Shown piece by piece: positions 8,686 to 17,977 of a stretch of 64,000 nt of DNA (its first letter is position 1; the number at the start of each line of letters is the position of its first letter). The DNA lies in assembly GCA_964459305.1 (NCBI GenBank), contig CAYWNA010000006.1, forward strand, positions 1-64,000, in the 5' to 3' direction. Position numbers and translations under genes: made by a program. The DNA comes from CAYWNA01 sp964459305. Its GTDB lineage: Bacteria > Planctomycetota > Planctomycetia > Pirellulales > Pirellulaceae. The notes beneath the pieces are model-generated. The model was not told the origin of the DNA. It was given only the letters and a program-made list of their open reading frames with translations, and searched no databases.

Positions 8686-11376
8686 TCAGTGGTTTTCGAT
8701 CGAGAGGTTGTCGATGTAGAAAACGCTTTCGGATGTGGCGTTGCTGGTAAAGCCAAGCCAGGTGAGTTGTTCGAAGGCCGGGGTGCCGTTTTGGATGTCT
8801 TTGAATTCCTGGGGTGGCTGACCGGCAGGAGTGACGGTCAGGTTCCACTTGCCGGAGTGACCTTCTCCAAGGTCGGCTGCAACTTCGAAGTGAACCCACT
8901 GGTCTGCTGGTAGTTCGCAAAGCGTCTTGCCACCAACGACCAGCCGGTTCTGGACGATGTCTAGCGTGGGGCCAACACGATAGGGCGAAGTCCGCCAATC
9001 GCGCCATTGGTAGTTGATCTTCACACGGGGTTCAACGAGTAGGTCGAGCTTGCAGATCGTCGTGCCGCTCTTGTGCCCCGGCGAGTAATAGAAATGAGGG
9101 TCGTAGGAGAACTTCAGACCTGGAGCATCTACAATCTTGAGGGATTGCTTGCCGGAAGCTGCCTTTTCTGCAGTGACCTCGATCACGTCGCCGCGGCCTT
9201 CCGTGTGGGTTTGTGCGATTCGGGGCCGGCTCCCAGGAGGTGTCTTCTCGAAGTCGTCGCGAATTGTCACGGGCGGTGGTCCCGGAGGCAATTCGATCGT
9301 GGGCATCTCGGCCTGGGCCGCCTTTTCGATCCATTTCGCATCGCCGTACACACCGGCCTCGCTGTAATCGAAAGGTTGAAAGCCGGTTTTTAGCGCCGGC
9401 GAATCTGGTTTGAGACGATAGTCGTTGTTCTCGGCATCCACGAACAGCGGATCGGCGATGACGGAGTGTTGGTCATAGCCGAGTTCCTGCCAAGCCTCCA
9501 GATCCATACCGGCGAAGGTCACGGGATCTCCAACCGCGTTGAAGTAGCAGTTGTTGTCGACCTTGGCCCGGATGCGAGTCCAAGGACCGCCGAACAGGGC
9601 GCCCGTCTTCCAGTACACGATGTTGTGCTCGAGCGTAAAGGAAAGATGGTCTTCTACGCGAGTTGCCGCAATTTGCGGATTCTCGCTGCAGACCAGGATG
9701 TTGTTGCGAACCACGTTCTCTTTGCCGTAGTGCTGGTGGAAGCTTCCGGTCTTGGTGTTGTAGACCAAGTTATTCTCCATCGTGATGCCGGTACTGCCCT
9801 CGTCGGTATACAGTCCCCAGCCGCCGTAGGAGTAAGCGTAGATGTCATGAAAGATGTTATTGCCGATGACGGTGCCCTCGGACGGCCCCAACGTGTAGAT
9901 GCCGCCCATGTCGCTCAGCACGCCATGGCCCAGGTGATGTACGCGGTTAAAACGGATACTGTTGTTCTTGGCCAGCGCGTCGCTATATCCCCAACGCCAA
10001 CCGGCGGAGATGCCGGTGTAGTAGAAGTCAGCAATGTCGTTGTGAGTTACCGTGTTTTCGCCGCTTTGGCCGATCCAGACGCCGACCGCCTCCATGTAGA
10101 CCCGTCCGCCATGGTGGATGATGTTGTTGTCCACTGTGATGTGATGTGTCCGTTCGGCCAGGTTTCCGCGGATTCCGCTCTCGCCGATGCGAACACCACC
10201 AGAGCCTAGGTCGGCCATGTAGCAATGACGGATCACACAGTTTTGGCAGCCGCGGCGGAACCAGACGGCGTAATCGCCCGTGTGTAGAATCTCGCAGTTG
10301 ATCATCGCCACGTTTCGCGCGCCGTCCGCCATGACAGCCGCCTCAGTCACGAAAGCGGCTTGGTACGGAGCATAGCCGTGCGCCGGCAGCGGGTACGAAT
10401 TGTGTTGGAACGAGAGCCCTTGCAGCGTGACATGTTCGACGAACTGCTCTTGTTCGGGTTTCCCCTGAATCACGACCAGTTTCTCGGCGACGGGCGCCAC
10501 GACCTGGGCCTTCGTCATGTCTTGTCCGGGAAGCGGCTTGTAGTACAACGTGCCTTTGCGGCTGAGGAACCATTCGCCCGGCGTGTCCAACGCCGCTTGG
10601 AAATTCTCCAGGTGGAATCGCGTGTTGACCGGCCAGCCGGAATAGCTCTTGAGCTTTTCGCCGACGGTGATGATTGTGTTGGCGTCGAGGTTGATGTCGG
10701 CGAGGAATCGACGGCTGATACACCACTTGTGGAAGGCGACGAGCGTGACGTCGTGGAGTTCGGCATCACTCAGCCCTTTGAGGGATTCCAGCGACTTGGC
10801 CGGAACTTTGGTGGTGCGGCGGAACTGGCTTTGTTTGCCTTCGACAGGGACTTCGAAGGTGTCGCCCATGTAGTCGTAGAAGCGGTTGGGAGTCTTGGCA
10901 CGAACCGCGCGGACACCATCGACAATTAACTGCTCGAAATGCCACTTACCGGCGGCCGCCTGGGGGATCTCAGTCTTCCAGATTCCGTTTTCCGCGGGCT
11001 GGAAACCGCTGATCGTCTTTCCACCCGATATAATGGGTGACGCGCCCGGCGCGCTTTCGTAGGTGATCGGACACGACTCTGTGCCGCTGTCTTGCGGTGT
11101 GAGCACAAACGGCTCGGCAATCGAATAGACACCGTCGGCCACGATGACGCGGACGGGTTCTGCGAGCGGGCCTACCGATTTCCATTGGCGGATCATGTCT
11201 CGGGCTCGGGTCAGCGTGGCGACCGGGCCGTCGGTCCCGTCGGCGTTGGGCTGCTTGTATTGCCCGGTCCAGGCGTCGTTTCCGGCGGGGGAGACGTGAA
11301 TTGTTTTGGCGGCGGCGGATTGCCAGGTGATGAGCAATCCGATCAGCAGGGCGAAAAATGAGGTGAGAAGTTTCAT
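8686..11376 (-). CDS. Large secreted right-handed parallel beta-helix protein
   Basis: The ORF is open upstream to 11691, but the real start is ATG 11376: AAGGAGAA precedes it and it begins a signal peptide (MKLLTSFFALLIGLLITWQS). This gives about 896 residues. After the leader comes the opening IHVSPAGNDAWTG and the PVATLTRARDMIRQW motif seen in pectate-lyase/NosD-like beta-helix proteins, including GH141-type enzymes. Many PbH1-type coils follow (HITVDNNIIHHGG, TVTHNDIADFYYTGIS, NSIRFNRVHHLGHGVL, ENNLVYNTKTGSFHQHYG), ending near residue 690. The last 200 residues form a LamG-like beta-sandwich (FSYDPHFYYSPG, WNLTVTPAGQPPQEF, VFYIDNLSIENH). The likely role is extracellular polysaccharide cleavage or binding, with substrate unknown. 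GH141 membership is a suggestion, not established here. Confidence 0.75.
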   Translation of the reverse strand: MKLLTSFFALLIGLLITWQSAAAKTIHVSPAGNDAWTGQYKQPNADGTDGPVATLTRARDMIRQWKSVGPLAEPVRVIVADGVYSIAEPFVLTPQDSGTESCPITYESAPGASPIISGGKTISGFQPAENGIWKTEIPQAAAGKWHFEQLIVDGVRAVRAKTPNRFYDYMGDTFEVPVEGKQSQFRRTTKVPAKSLESLKGLSDAELHDVTLVAFHKWCISRRFLADINLDANTIITVGEKLKSYSGWPVNTRFHLENFQAALDTPGEWFLSRKGTLYYKPLPGQDMTKAQVVAPVAEKLVVIQGKPEQEQFVEHVTLQGLSFQHNSYPLPAHGYAPYQAAFVTEAAVMADGARNVAMINCEILHTGDYAVWFRRGCQNCVIRHCYMADLGSGGVRIGESGIRGNLAERTHHITVDNNIIHHGGRVYMEAVGVWIGQSGENTVTHNDIADFYYTGISAGWRWGYSDALAKNNSIRFNRVHHLGHGVLSDMGGIYTLGPSEGTVIGNNIFHDIYAYSYGGWGLYTDEGSTGITMENNLVYNTKTGSFHQHYGKENVVRNNILVCSENPQIAATRVEDHLSFTLEHNIVYWKTGALFGGPWTRIRAKVDNNCYFNAVGDPVTFAGMDLEAWQELGYDQHSVIADPLFVDAENNDYRLKPDSPALKTGFQPFDYSEAGVYGDAKWIEKAAQAEMPTIELPPGPPPVTIRDDFEKTPPGSRPRIAQTHTEGRGDVIEVTAEKAASGKQSLKIVDAPGLKFSYDPHFYYSPGHKSGTTICKLDLLVEPRVKINYQWRDWRTSPYRVGPTLDIVQNRLVVGGKTLCELPADQWVHFEVAADLGEGHSGKWNLTVTPAGQPPQEFKDIQNGTPAFEQLTWLGFTSNATSESVFYIDNLSIENH

Positions 11377-11777
11377 AGGTTCTCCTTGACGCGGGCAGTT
11401 ATGGGGTGCTTCGAGACGTGGGATTTCTGAGGGAGCGACCCACATTAGGATAGCAAGAGTCAACGGGGATTGCATCCGGCCACCAAGCCGCAGGAAGAAT
11501 GCCTCGTTGGGATTGAGGGGTTCCAAGTGCGTTGGTGATGACTCTGGAAAGCTCGGCACACGATAGCCGACGAGTTTTGGCCGGAAGCGATGGCGGGTAC
11601 CTGAGCACGCAGGGTGGAACAAAAGGGAAGATTCCTGCCGTGAACGCTTTCGAGCGTCGTTGCTCGTGATAGAATGGCCCCTATGGGCCACGCTCGGGTC
11701 TGTGCGGCGGTCGCACGTGGAACCGCGAGGGCCAGAATCCTCAACTATTCCGGGCCACTTAGGGCTCGTCTATCACC
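11377..11777. other. Divergent intergenic region (401 bases)
   Basis: It separates the minus-strand beta-helix gene (start 11376) from the plus-strand oxidoreductase (start 11778), so both promoters must lie here. Short ORFs across it are out of frame with both genes and have no protein-like composition. I could not identify convincing -35/-10 boxes or an operator palindrome. Confidence 0.5.
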
Positions 11778-13124
11778 ATGCACAATCCAATTACCCGTCG
11801 ACAACTTCTCCAGACCGGCGCTGCAGCGTCGGCCTCTCTCCTGATCGGCCCTGCGGCCATGGCCCGTACCTACTCCGCCAATGAGAAGATCCGCTTTGCA
11901 CTCGTCGGCATCGGCGGCATGGGCGGCAAGGGCGTGAACGTCGCCTCTGGCGAACAGATTATCGCGGCGGCTGACGTGGACGTGAACCACGCCGGCGGCT
12001 CGATCAAGAAGATCAAGGACCGGTTCGCCGATGCGAAGATCTACGGCGACTACCGCAAGCTCTTCGACGAGCAGAAACAACTCGACGCCGTTTGGGTTGC
12101 CACGCCCGACCACCATCATTTCCCCGCCACCGTCCGCGCGCTGGACGCCGGACTGGCCGTCTATTGCGAGAAGCCGCTGTGCCACGATATCTACGAGGCT
12201 CGCAAGCTGCGTGAACTCGCCAAGGCCAAGCAGGTCGCCACGCAGATGGGCAACCAGGGCCACTCGGGCGAGCACGTGCGTCTGCTGTGCGAGTGGATCT
12301 GGCAGGGAAGCCTGGGCGATGTGACTGAGGCCCACGTGCGTCCGCCTTACAATCAAATGGACTTCGGCTCGCGCGACGCCGGCAAGCCGATTCCCGCACC
12401 GGCGAGCCTCGACTGGGACCTGTGGCAAGGCCCGGTCAAGGCGCGGGAATTCCGCAGCGGCATCCATCCGGCCCGCTGGCGCGGGTGGATCGACTACGGC
12501 ACGGGTCTGTTGGGCGACTGGTTCTGCCACAACGCGGACGGCGCGGTGTGGGCGCTGAAGCTGTACGAGGCCGATACGTGTGAGGTGGAGTGCGAGGGAG
12601 AGGAGCCGGGCGAGACGAACTGGCCCCACGGTGTCCGCGTCTCCTGGAAGTTCCCCCAGCGTGGCAATATGGTCCCGTGTATCATGCGGTGGAGTTCGGG
12701 CACGTACAACGACAAGCCCATGCCGCCGACGGTCGATCCGGAGCGGATGGCCTCCGTCGCCAAGCATCCCAGCGCCTATTTCGGCACCAAAGGCACGGCC
12801 GTCTCGGGCTGGTGGATGAACGGCACGCGGCTCTTTCCCGAAAGTTTCATGCAAGAAGTCGGCAAGTCCAAGACCGTCCTGCCGCGTGTGAAAGGAGGGC
12901 ACGAGGCCGATTTCCTCGATGCCATCCGCACGGGCGGCCGATCCTCGGCCGACTTCGACTACTCCGCGCGGCTTACCGAGATCATGCTGGTCGGGAACGT
13001 TGCCTCGCGCGTCCGTGGGAAGCTCAGCTACGACTTCCGAGCAGGCAAGTTCACCAACAGCGACAAGGCCAACGCCTTGCTGATGCGCGAGCCGCGCAAG
13101 GGGTGGGAATTCGGATACGTTTAG
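11778..13124 (+). CDS. Exported Gfo/Idh/MocA-family oxidoreductase
   Basis: 448 residues. The N-terminus MHNPITRRQLLQTGAAASAS is a twin-arginine-like export leader (TRRQLL). The Rossmann domain begins near residue 38 with the glycine-rich turn GIGGMGG (44-50), followed by the dinucleotide-binding acidic strand end AADVDVN. The hallmark EKP motif is at 131-133 (YCEKPLCHD). The C-terminal alpha/beta domain carries GHSGEHVRLL and a conserved GTGLLGDWFCHN segment expected near the active site. The family uses NAD(P)H or tightly bound NADP to oxidise or reduce sugars and inositols, often on glycans outside the cytoplasm in planctomycetes. It lies 39 bases upstream of an exported isomerase-like gene, so they probably form one transcription unit. 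Substrate unknown. Confidence 0.9.
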   Translation: MHNPITRRQLLQTGAAASASLLIGPAAMARTYSANEKIRFALVGIGGMGGKGVNVASGEQIIAAADVDVNHAGGSIKKIKDRFADAKIYGDYRKLFDEQKQLDAVWVATPDHHHFPATVRALDAGLAVYCEKPLCHDIYEARKLRELAKAKQVATQMGNQGHSGEHVRLLCEWIWQGSLGDVTEAHVRPPYNQMDFGSRDAGKPIPAPASLDWDLWQGPVKAREFRSGIHPARWRGWIDYGTGLLGDWFCHNADGAVWALKLYEADTCEVECEGEEPGETNWPHGVRVSWKFPQRGNMVPCIMRWSSGTYNDKPMPPTVDPERMASVAKHPSAYFGTKGTAVSGWWMNGTRLFPESFMQEVGKSKTVLPRVKGGHEADFLDAIRTGGRSSADFDYSARLTEIMLVGNVASRVRGKLSYDFRAGKFTNSDKANALLMREPRKGWEFGYV

Positions 13125-13163
13125 CCATCGCTACGAGTTCAGTCGGTACCCCAACGGTGTTCT

Positions 13164-14174
13164 ATGTTCCATGAAATCTCTGAAAGCGGCAACCTCTCGA
13201 CACGTCGTCATTGGCTCAAGGCGGCCGGCGCCCTGACGCTTGGGGCGACGTGTGCGCCGAGCTTGCGGGCGGTGGCGGCTCCCGACGACTCGGCGGTCCC
13301 GCGGATGCAAATCGGCATTCTGATGGGGACGTTTTCGCGCCCGACGCTGGAGGCCCGACTAGACGCCATGGAGGCTTGCGGGCTGGATTGTGGGCAACTG
13401 AGCATGGGCTGCGCGGGCCTGCCCGCTATGCCCGACAAGATACCACCAGAACTTGTCACCCGGATTCGCCGCGAGGCGGATGAGCGCGGGATTACGATCG
13501 CTTCGCTCGAAGGGACGTTCAACATGAGCCATCCCGACCCGGACCATCGCCGGGCCGGACTTCGGCGGCTGCGCGTGTTGGCCGCGGTCTGCCAGCCGCT
13601 GGGCACGTCGAAGATCCATCTGTGTACCGGCACTCGCCATCCCAACAGCATGTGGCGGCGACACGCGGACAATAATTCTCCGGAAGCGTGGCGCGACATG
13701 GTGTTATGCGTCCGCGAAGCGGCCGACATCGCCAGGCAGGCGAACGTGGTCTTGGCCTTCGAGCCAGAGGTCAACAACGTAGTCGATTCGGCAAAAAAAG
13801 CCCGGCAGCTGATGGACGAAATCGGCTCACCCCATTTGAAAGTCACTATGGACGCGGCAAATATTTTCCATGCCGGCGATTTAGCGCGCATGAGCGAGGT
13901 ATTGGACGAAGCGTTTGCGTTGATCGGTAAGGATATCGTCTTGGCCCACGCCAAGGACCTTAGCCGCGACGGCGACGCTGGCCACGAAGCGGCAGGACAC
14001 GGAAAGCTGGACTACGATCGCTATCTTTCCCTGCTGCACGCCTACGGGTTCCGAGGCCCGCTCTTGCTGCACGGACTGACCGAAGCGCAAGTCCCCGGCT
14101 GCGTAGCCTTCTTGCGCGACAAGCTCGCCCGCGTGGCCACTTCAGACAAGAACTCTTCCCACCCCGGCAACTAA
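13164..14174 (+). CDS. Exported sugar phosphate isomerase/epimerase-like TIM barrel
   Basis: 336 residues. A leader with RR (STRRHWLKAAGALTLGA) indicates Tat-type export. The mature part is a xylose-isomerase-like TIM barrel (AP_endonuc_2 fold): GILMGTFSRPTLEARLDAM at strand 1, then SLEGTFNMSHPDPDHRR, an acidic VLAFEPEVNN strand (metal-ligand Glu), KVTMDAANIFHAGD (Asp/His ligands), VLAHAKDLS, and GHGKLDYDRYL near the C-terminus. Conserved Glu, Asp and His residues are in the expected places for a divalent-metal isomerase/epimerase. It follows the oxidoreductase closely, a pairing common in planctomycete sugar-oxidation modules where one enzyme makes a keto sugar and the other isomerises or cleaves it. 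Specific substrate unknown. Confidence 0.85.
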   Translation: MFHEISESGNLSTRRHWLKAAGALTLGATCAPSLRAVAAPDDSAVPRMQIGILMGTFSRPTLEARLDAMEACGLDCGQLSMGCAGLPAMPDKIPPELVTRIRREADERGITIASLEGTFNMSHPDPDHRRAGLRRLRVLAAVCQPLGTSKIHLCTGTRHPNSMWRRHADNNSPEAWRDMVLCVREAADIARQANVVLAFEPEVNNVVDSAKKARQLMDEIGSPHLKVTMDAANIFHAGDLARMSEVLDEAFALIGKDIVLAHAKDLSRDGDAGHEAAGHGKLDYDRYLSLLHAYGFRGPLLLHGLTEAQVPGCVAFLRDKLARVATSDKNSSHPGN

Positions 14175-14257
14175 AATCGCACGGTTGACCCAACCCACGC
14201 GAAACCATCGCGCACCTTGCAGGTACTCCCTACAGAAGAACTTGCGCAGAGGAGCAA

Positions 14258-17200
14258 TTGGCCAATCCCATGACCATTGGTACCACCTACAATTTTAGCC
14301 GCATTCACTCCTTGATGGTTCTGTCCCTCTGTCTTCCGCCGCTGCTGGCTGTCGCGCCAGTGGTGTCTGCCGCCCAGACGCCCGACCTGTCGGTGCCGCT
14401 GCCGCAGGGCGAGACGCTGCTGGCTGATATTGGCACGTATCGCGTGTTTTGGCAGTCCTACGGCCAGCAGCCCGTCCCCATGCCGGTCTCGTGGTCGGGG
14501 CACTTCGATCCGCGAGCGGGGATCTCGTATCAGGACTGGGGCCGCATCCTGGGCCGGCGGGCGCTGCTGTTGCACTCACCATGGCACGTGCCGCCAGGCA
14601 AGACGTGGGCGGACTATGAGCTCGTGCTGCCGCGTCAGGTGCCGATTCGTCTGAAATTCGGCATCGCGATGGGACCGGACGTGGCCAGACCCGACCGCAG
14701 CGACGGCGTGACCTTCTCGTGTTACTTGACGGTCGACGGCCGCGAGCAGGAGTTGTTGCGCCGGCATCAGGCCGAGGCCCGTTGGCTGGACTTCGATTTC
14801 GACTTGACGCCGTACGTGGGCAAGACGGTCGTCGTCCGACTGCAGGTCGAACCGGGGCCGAAGAACAACGCCTCGTTTGACTACTCGTTCTTTGGCGACG
14901 CCCGAATCGCCGTAGGCGACGGGATACCGCAGCGATCGGGAATCCTGCGGCGACTGACCACGACGCGAGCTTACCAGGCCACGGCCAAAGCGGACTTGAC
15001 CAAGCTGGCCAACCGCGCCGATCAAGGCATTCTGCCCGGCAATCTCCTGCCGTACAAGAACACTCTGGAGCAGTCGGGCACGGGGTGGCGATTTACCTAC
15101 GACGGCGACGATTGCCGCGTGGTCTACGACTGGACGCCGGCAACCGGCACGTTGGACGATTTCCGCGTCCGGGTCGACGATGGTCGGCCGGTGGCGCCGG
15201 CACTGGGCGGCGGCGCGACAGCCGTGGTTGGGCGCGCCGACAAGACGGAAGAAGTCGCACTCGATGGCGGCCGGGCAATCGAGGTCAAACGTGACGGAGA
15301 ACAACTGCACGTACTCTGGGAATACGACTTGCGGGGCCAAGCCGTGCGCGTGGCTTGGACTTACCGGATTCTCGGCAAGGCCCTGGCGATCTCCGCTCGC
15401 TGCGACGAACCGCTGGTGAGCCGGTTCTCACTGGGCGATGTCGGCCTGGCGCCGTTACGCAGGACGTTCCCTGTGCCCTACCTGGCGGGCCATGTCGTGT
15501 ATCTGCCGGCGCAAAACGTGTTCGTCTGCCGCTATCTGGATTGGACCGCGTCCCACGCCTCGCGCTGCCCGCAGGGCGTAGCCGATTACGACACGAAGAC
15601 CGACGGCACTCGCAATTCTTTGGTCGAGTCCGGCTACGTCGCCGTGTCGCCGGACCTGGGCGAGGTACTGCCGAACATCCCGCATCCGCCTTCGCGCTAT
15701 CTGGCTCTCTTGGGCCCGCGCATCATGCTGGACGTCTGGGGCCATCACCGGGGCACGTATCAGGGCGACGCGGAAAACCTGTTGGCGCTGAAAGACCATG
15801 GCGTCGACCACCTGGCGATCATCTCGCACGTCTGGCAGCGGTACGGCTACGACGTAAAACTGCCAGACCATCTGCCGGCCAACCCGGCCTTTGGCGGTGA
15901 CGAGGGCATGATCGCCTTCGGCAAGGCAGCGAACCAGTGTGGATACATCTGGTCCCTGCACGAAAACTACATCGACCTGTACCCGGATGCGCCGTCCTAC
16001 GATCCCACGGCGCGCGTGCTGAGAGCAGACGGAACGCCGTCGCCGGCCTGGTACAATGCGGGCACCCGGGTGCAGAGCTTCGGCCTGAAATGCAACCGGG
16101 CGCTTGGTTATGCCAAACAAAACGCGCCCGATATCCACCGGCGATTCAACACCACGGCAGCTTACTTGGACGTGCACACCTGTGTGCCGCCGTGGCACCA
16201 GTTGGATCACGAGGCCGACCAGCCGCTGGCCGCCATGGCGCTGGCCAAGGTGAGGCATGACACCGAGCTGTTCCAGTTCATGCGGGACACGCACGGCGGG
16301 CCGCTGTTCGGCGAAGGGTCCAATCACTTCTACTGGGCCGGCCAGTGCGACGGCGTGGAAGCCCAAGTCCACGGCGGCGAGGACCACGCGCCGTTGGTCG
16401 ACTTCGACTTGCTGAAGATTCATCCGCAGATGGTGAACCACGGCATGGGCTACTACGAACGCTGGTTCCGCCGTGGCTACGATCATCGCTGGGGCGACGA
16501 CACAGGCAGCATGGAACAGATCGACAAGTACCGGGCCCAGGAATTGGCCTACGGCCACGCCGGCTTTGTCGGGGCGGCCCAAGTGGACAATCTTCCGTGG
16601 GTCATACGCGAGCATCACCTGATGCACCCCGTCCAGCGACTGTACGGAACAGCCCGGCCTGTAGAAATCCGCTACGAGGTGGACGGCCAGTTCGTGACGG
16701 CCAGCGCGGCGCTGGTCGCGGGCGACACTTCGCGGCAGCGTATCCGCTACGACAGCGGACTGCGACTGTGGGTCAACTGGCGCGCCGAGCCGTGGCAAGT
16801 CGAAGGCCGCGTGCTTCCGCAATGGGGCTTTGTGGCCCTGGGGCCGGAAACGGTGGTCAGCACCACCTTGCACGAAGGCAAGTGGGCCGACTACGCCGAA
16901 TGCCCGGAATACGTGTTCGCGGACGCCCGCACCTACTTTCCTATGCCTTACCGGCACTCACGGAAAGACATCGAGCCGCGGCTGCGCGAGTTCAAGTACC
17001 TAGGCGGGAACCGGGTCCAAGTGACGTACGAGTGGCTAGTGAACGACACTCTGGATCGAGACTATCACTGCTTCGTCCACGGTGTTTCCACAGATAGTCT
17101 CAGCGCGGAAGGCATCCACTTCCAGCAGGATCACGCCTTGCCCAAGTCGACCGACGAGTGGCGCAAGGGGGACGTAATCGTGGACGGGCCGTACGACCTT

Positions 17201-17734
17201 TCGGTTTCCGACAAGCGCGACGTCTACGATTTGGTCATGGGACTGCACCGCGGCCAGCGCGTGAGGCTGAAGGGGGTCCAAAGCGGCGGTGACCGTATCC
17301 TGGTCGCGCGGTTGAAGCTGGAAAGGCAGGACGGCAAGATCACCAACATCACCGCGGAGAAGATCGCTACGGACAATCAGCCGAAGCCCGAAGCGGAAGT
17401 CGATTTCACCGCCCACCTGAATCCGCCTGGCGCATGGATCGATTTCGGCAAAGTGGCCACGAACGGCTCTGTCAAGATCCAGCGAGAGCCCCAGAGGCTG
17501 ATCGTGTTTCCGTATCCTCGCGACAAGCGTTTTCGTGTGAGTCTCAACCTGCAAGCCCTAGCATCCTCGGCCGATCCCCGGTACGTCCAAGTCCTGGCGT
17601 TAGCGGCCGGCACCCAACAGCCACTCGGCGCGACCGATTCCACCTGGGAAAGCGGCCGCCTGGTGTTGACGGTCGGAACGCCCGGCGCAGGCCGCTACGT
17701 AGTGACGTGGAAACGGAGCATGGCAGCCGACTAG
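14258..17734 (+). CDS. Very large secreted glycosidase-like protein (TIM-barrel type)
   Basis: 1158 residues from TTG 14258, which follows GAGGAG at short spacing; ATG 14270 is the alternative. The hydrophobic leader (IHSLMVLSLCLPPLLAVA) ends at SAAQ. Residues about 100-250 look like a beta-sandwich (YELVLPRQVPIRLKF, DFDFDLTPYVGKTVVVRL). The centre has barrel-like strands with carbohydrate-enzyme character: MLDVWGHHRGTYQGD, HLAIISHVWQRYGYDV, IWSLHENYIDLYPDAPSYD, TTAAYLDVHTCVPPWHQ, HGGPLFGEGSNHFYWAGQCDG. The paired acidic residues in AYLDVHT and LFGEGSN are candidates for nucleophile and acid/base. C-terminal beta domains follow. The layout resembles the DUF5696/GH101-like group of endo-glycosidases, which is inference. 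It follows the oxidoreductase and isomerase on the same strand, with an 83-base gap. Confidence 0.6.
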   Translation: MANPMTIGTTYNFSRIHSLMVLSLCLPPLLAVAPVVSAAQTPDLSVPLPQGETLLADIGTYRVFWQSYGQQPVPMPVSWSGHFDPRAGISYQDWGRILGRRALLLHSPWHVPPGKTWADYELVLPRQVPIRLKFGIAMGPDVARPDRSDGVTFSCYLTVDGREQELLRRHQAEARWLDFDFDLTPYVGKTVVVRLQVEPGPKNNASFDYSFFGDARIAVGDGIPQRSGILRRLTTTRAYQATAKADLTKLANRADQGILPGNLLPYKNTLEQSGTGWRFTYDGDDCRVVYDWTPATGTLDDFRVRVDDGRPVAPALGGGATAVVGRADKTEEVALDGGRAIEVKRDGEQLHVLWEYDLRGQAVRVAWTYRILGKALAISARCDEPLVSRFSLGDVGLAPLRRTFPVPYLAGHVVYLPAQNVFVCRYLDWTASHASRCPQGVADYDTKTDGTRNSLVESGYVAVSPDLGEVLPNIPHPPSRYLALLGPRIMLDVWGHHRGTYQGDAENLLALKDHGVDHLAIISHVWQRYGYDVKLPDHLPANPAFGGDEGMIAFGKAANQCGYIWSLHENYIDLYPDAPSYDPTARVLRADGTPSPAWYNAGTRVQSFGLKCNRALGYAKQNAPDIHRRFNTTAAYLDVHTCVPPWHQLDHEADQPLAAMALAKVRHDTELFQFMRDTHGGPLFGEGSNHFYWAGQCDGVEAQVHGGEDHAPLVDFDLLKIHPQMVNHGMGYYERWFRRGYDHRWGDDTGSMEQIDKYRAQELAYGHAGFVGAAQVDNLPWVIREHHLMHPVQRLYGTARPVEIRYEVDGQFVTASAALVAGDTSRQRIRYDSGLRLWVNWRAEPWQVEGRVLPQWGFVALGPETVVSTTLHEGKWADYAECPEYVFADARTYFPMPYRHSRKDIEPRLREFKYLGGNRVQVTYEWLVNDTLDRDYHCFVHGVSTDSLSAEGIHFQQDHALPKSTDEWRKGDVIVDGPYDLSVSDKRDVYDLVMGLHRGQRVRLKGVQSGGDRILVARLKLERQDGKITNITAEKIATDNQPKPEAEVDFTAHLNPPGAWIDFGKVATNGSVKIQREPQRLIVFPYPRDKRFRVSLNLQALASSADPRYVQVLALAAGTQQPLGATDSTWESGRLVLTVGTPGAGRYVVTWKRSMAAD

Positions 17735-17977
17735 CACCAACGGTTTTGCAGCTCTGATGCGTGAAGAATGAGATCTGTGGTTCCGACGGAACCTAACGGT
17801 TGCCGCAACACACGGCTGCCGGCAGGAGATAGTTGACAAACGAATTACAGCTTGTGCGCTATCGGGCCGAAAGCCGCAGAACCCAATCAAGCCTGAACTG
17901 ATTCCGGGAAACGATACGATGAGTATCCTCGTCCGCCTCCACGCTTGAAGGTCATTCTTGCGACCTCAGGTTGTCCA

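Noticed and set aside
15455..16957. 500-codon minus-strand ORF
   Set aside because: It is antisense to the 1158-residue secreted protein and lacks any recognisable domain; long antisense ORFs are common at this GC content.
17779..17793. Small GGTTCC/GGAACC hairpin between convergent genes
   Set aside because: The stem is six base pairs with a three-base loop and no U-tract; too weak to call a terminator.
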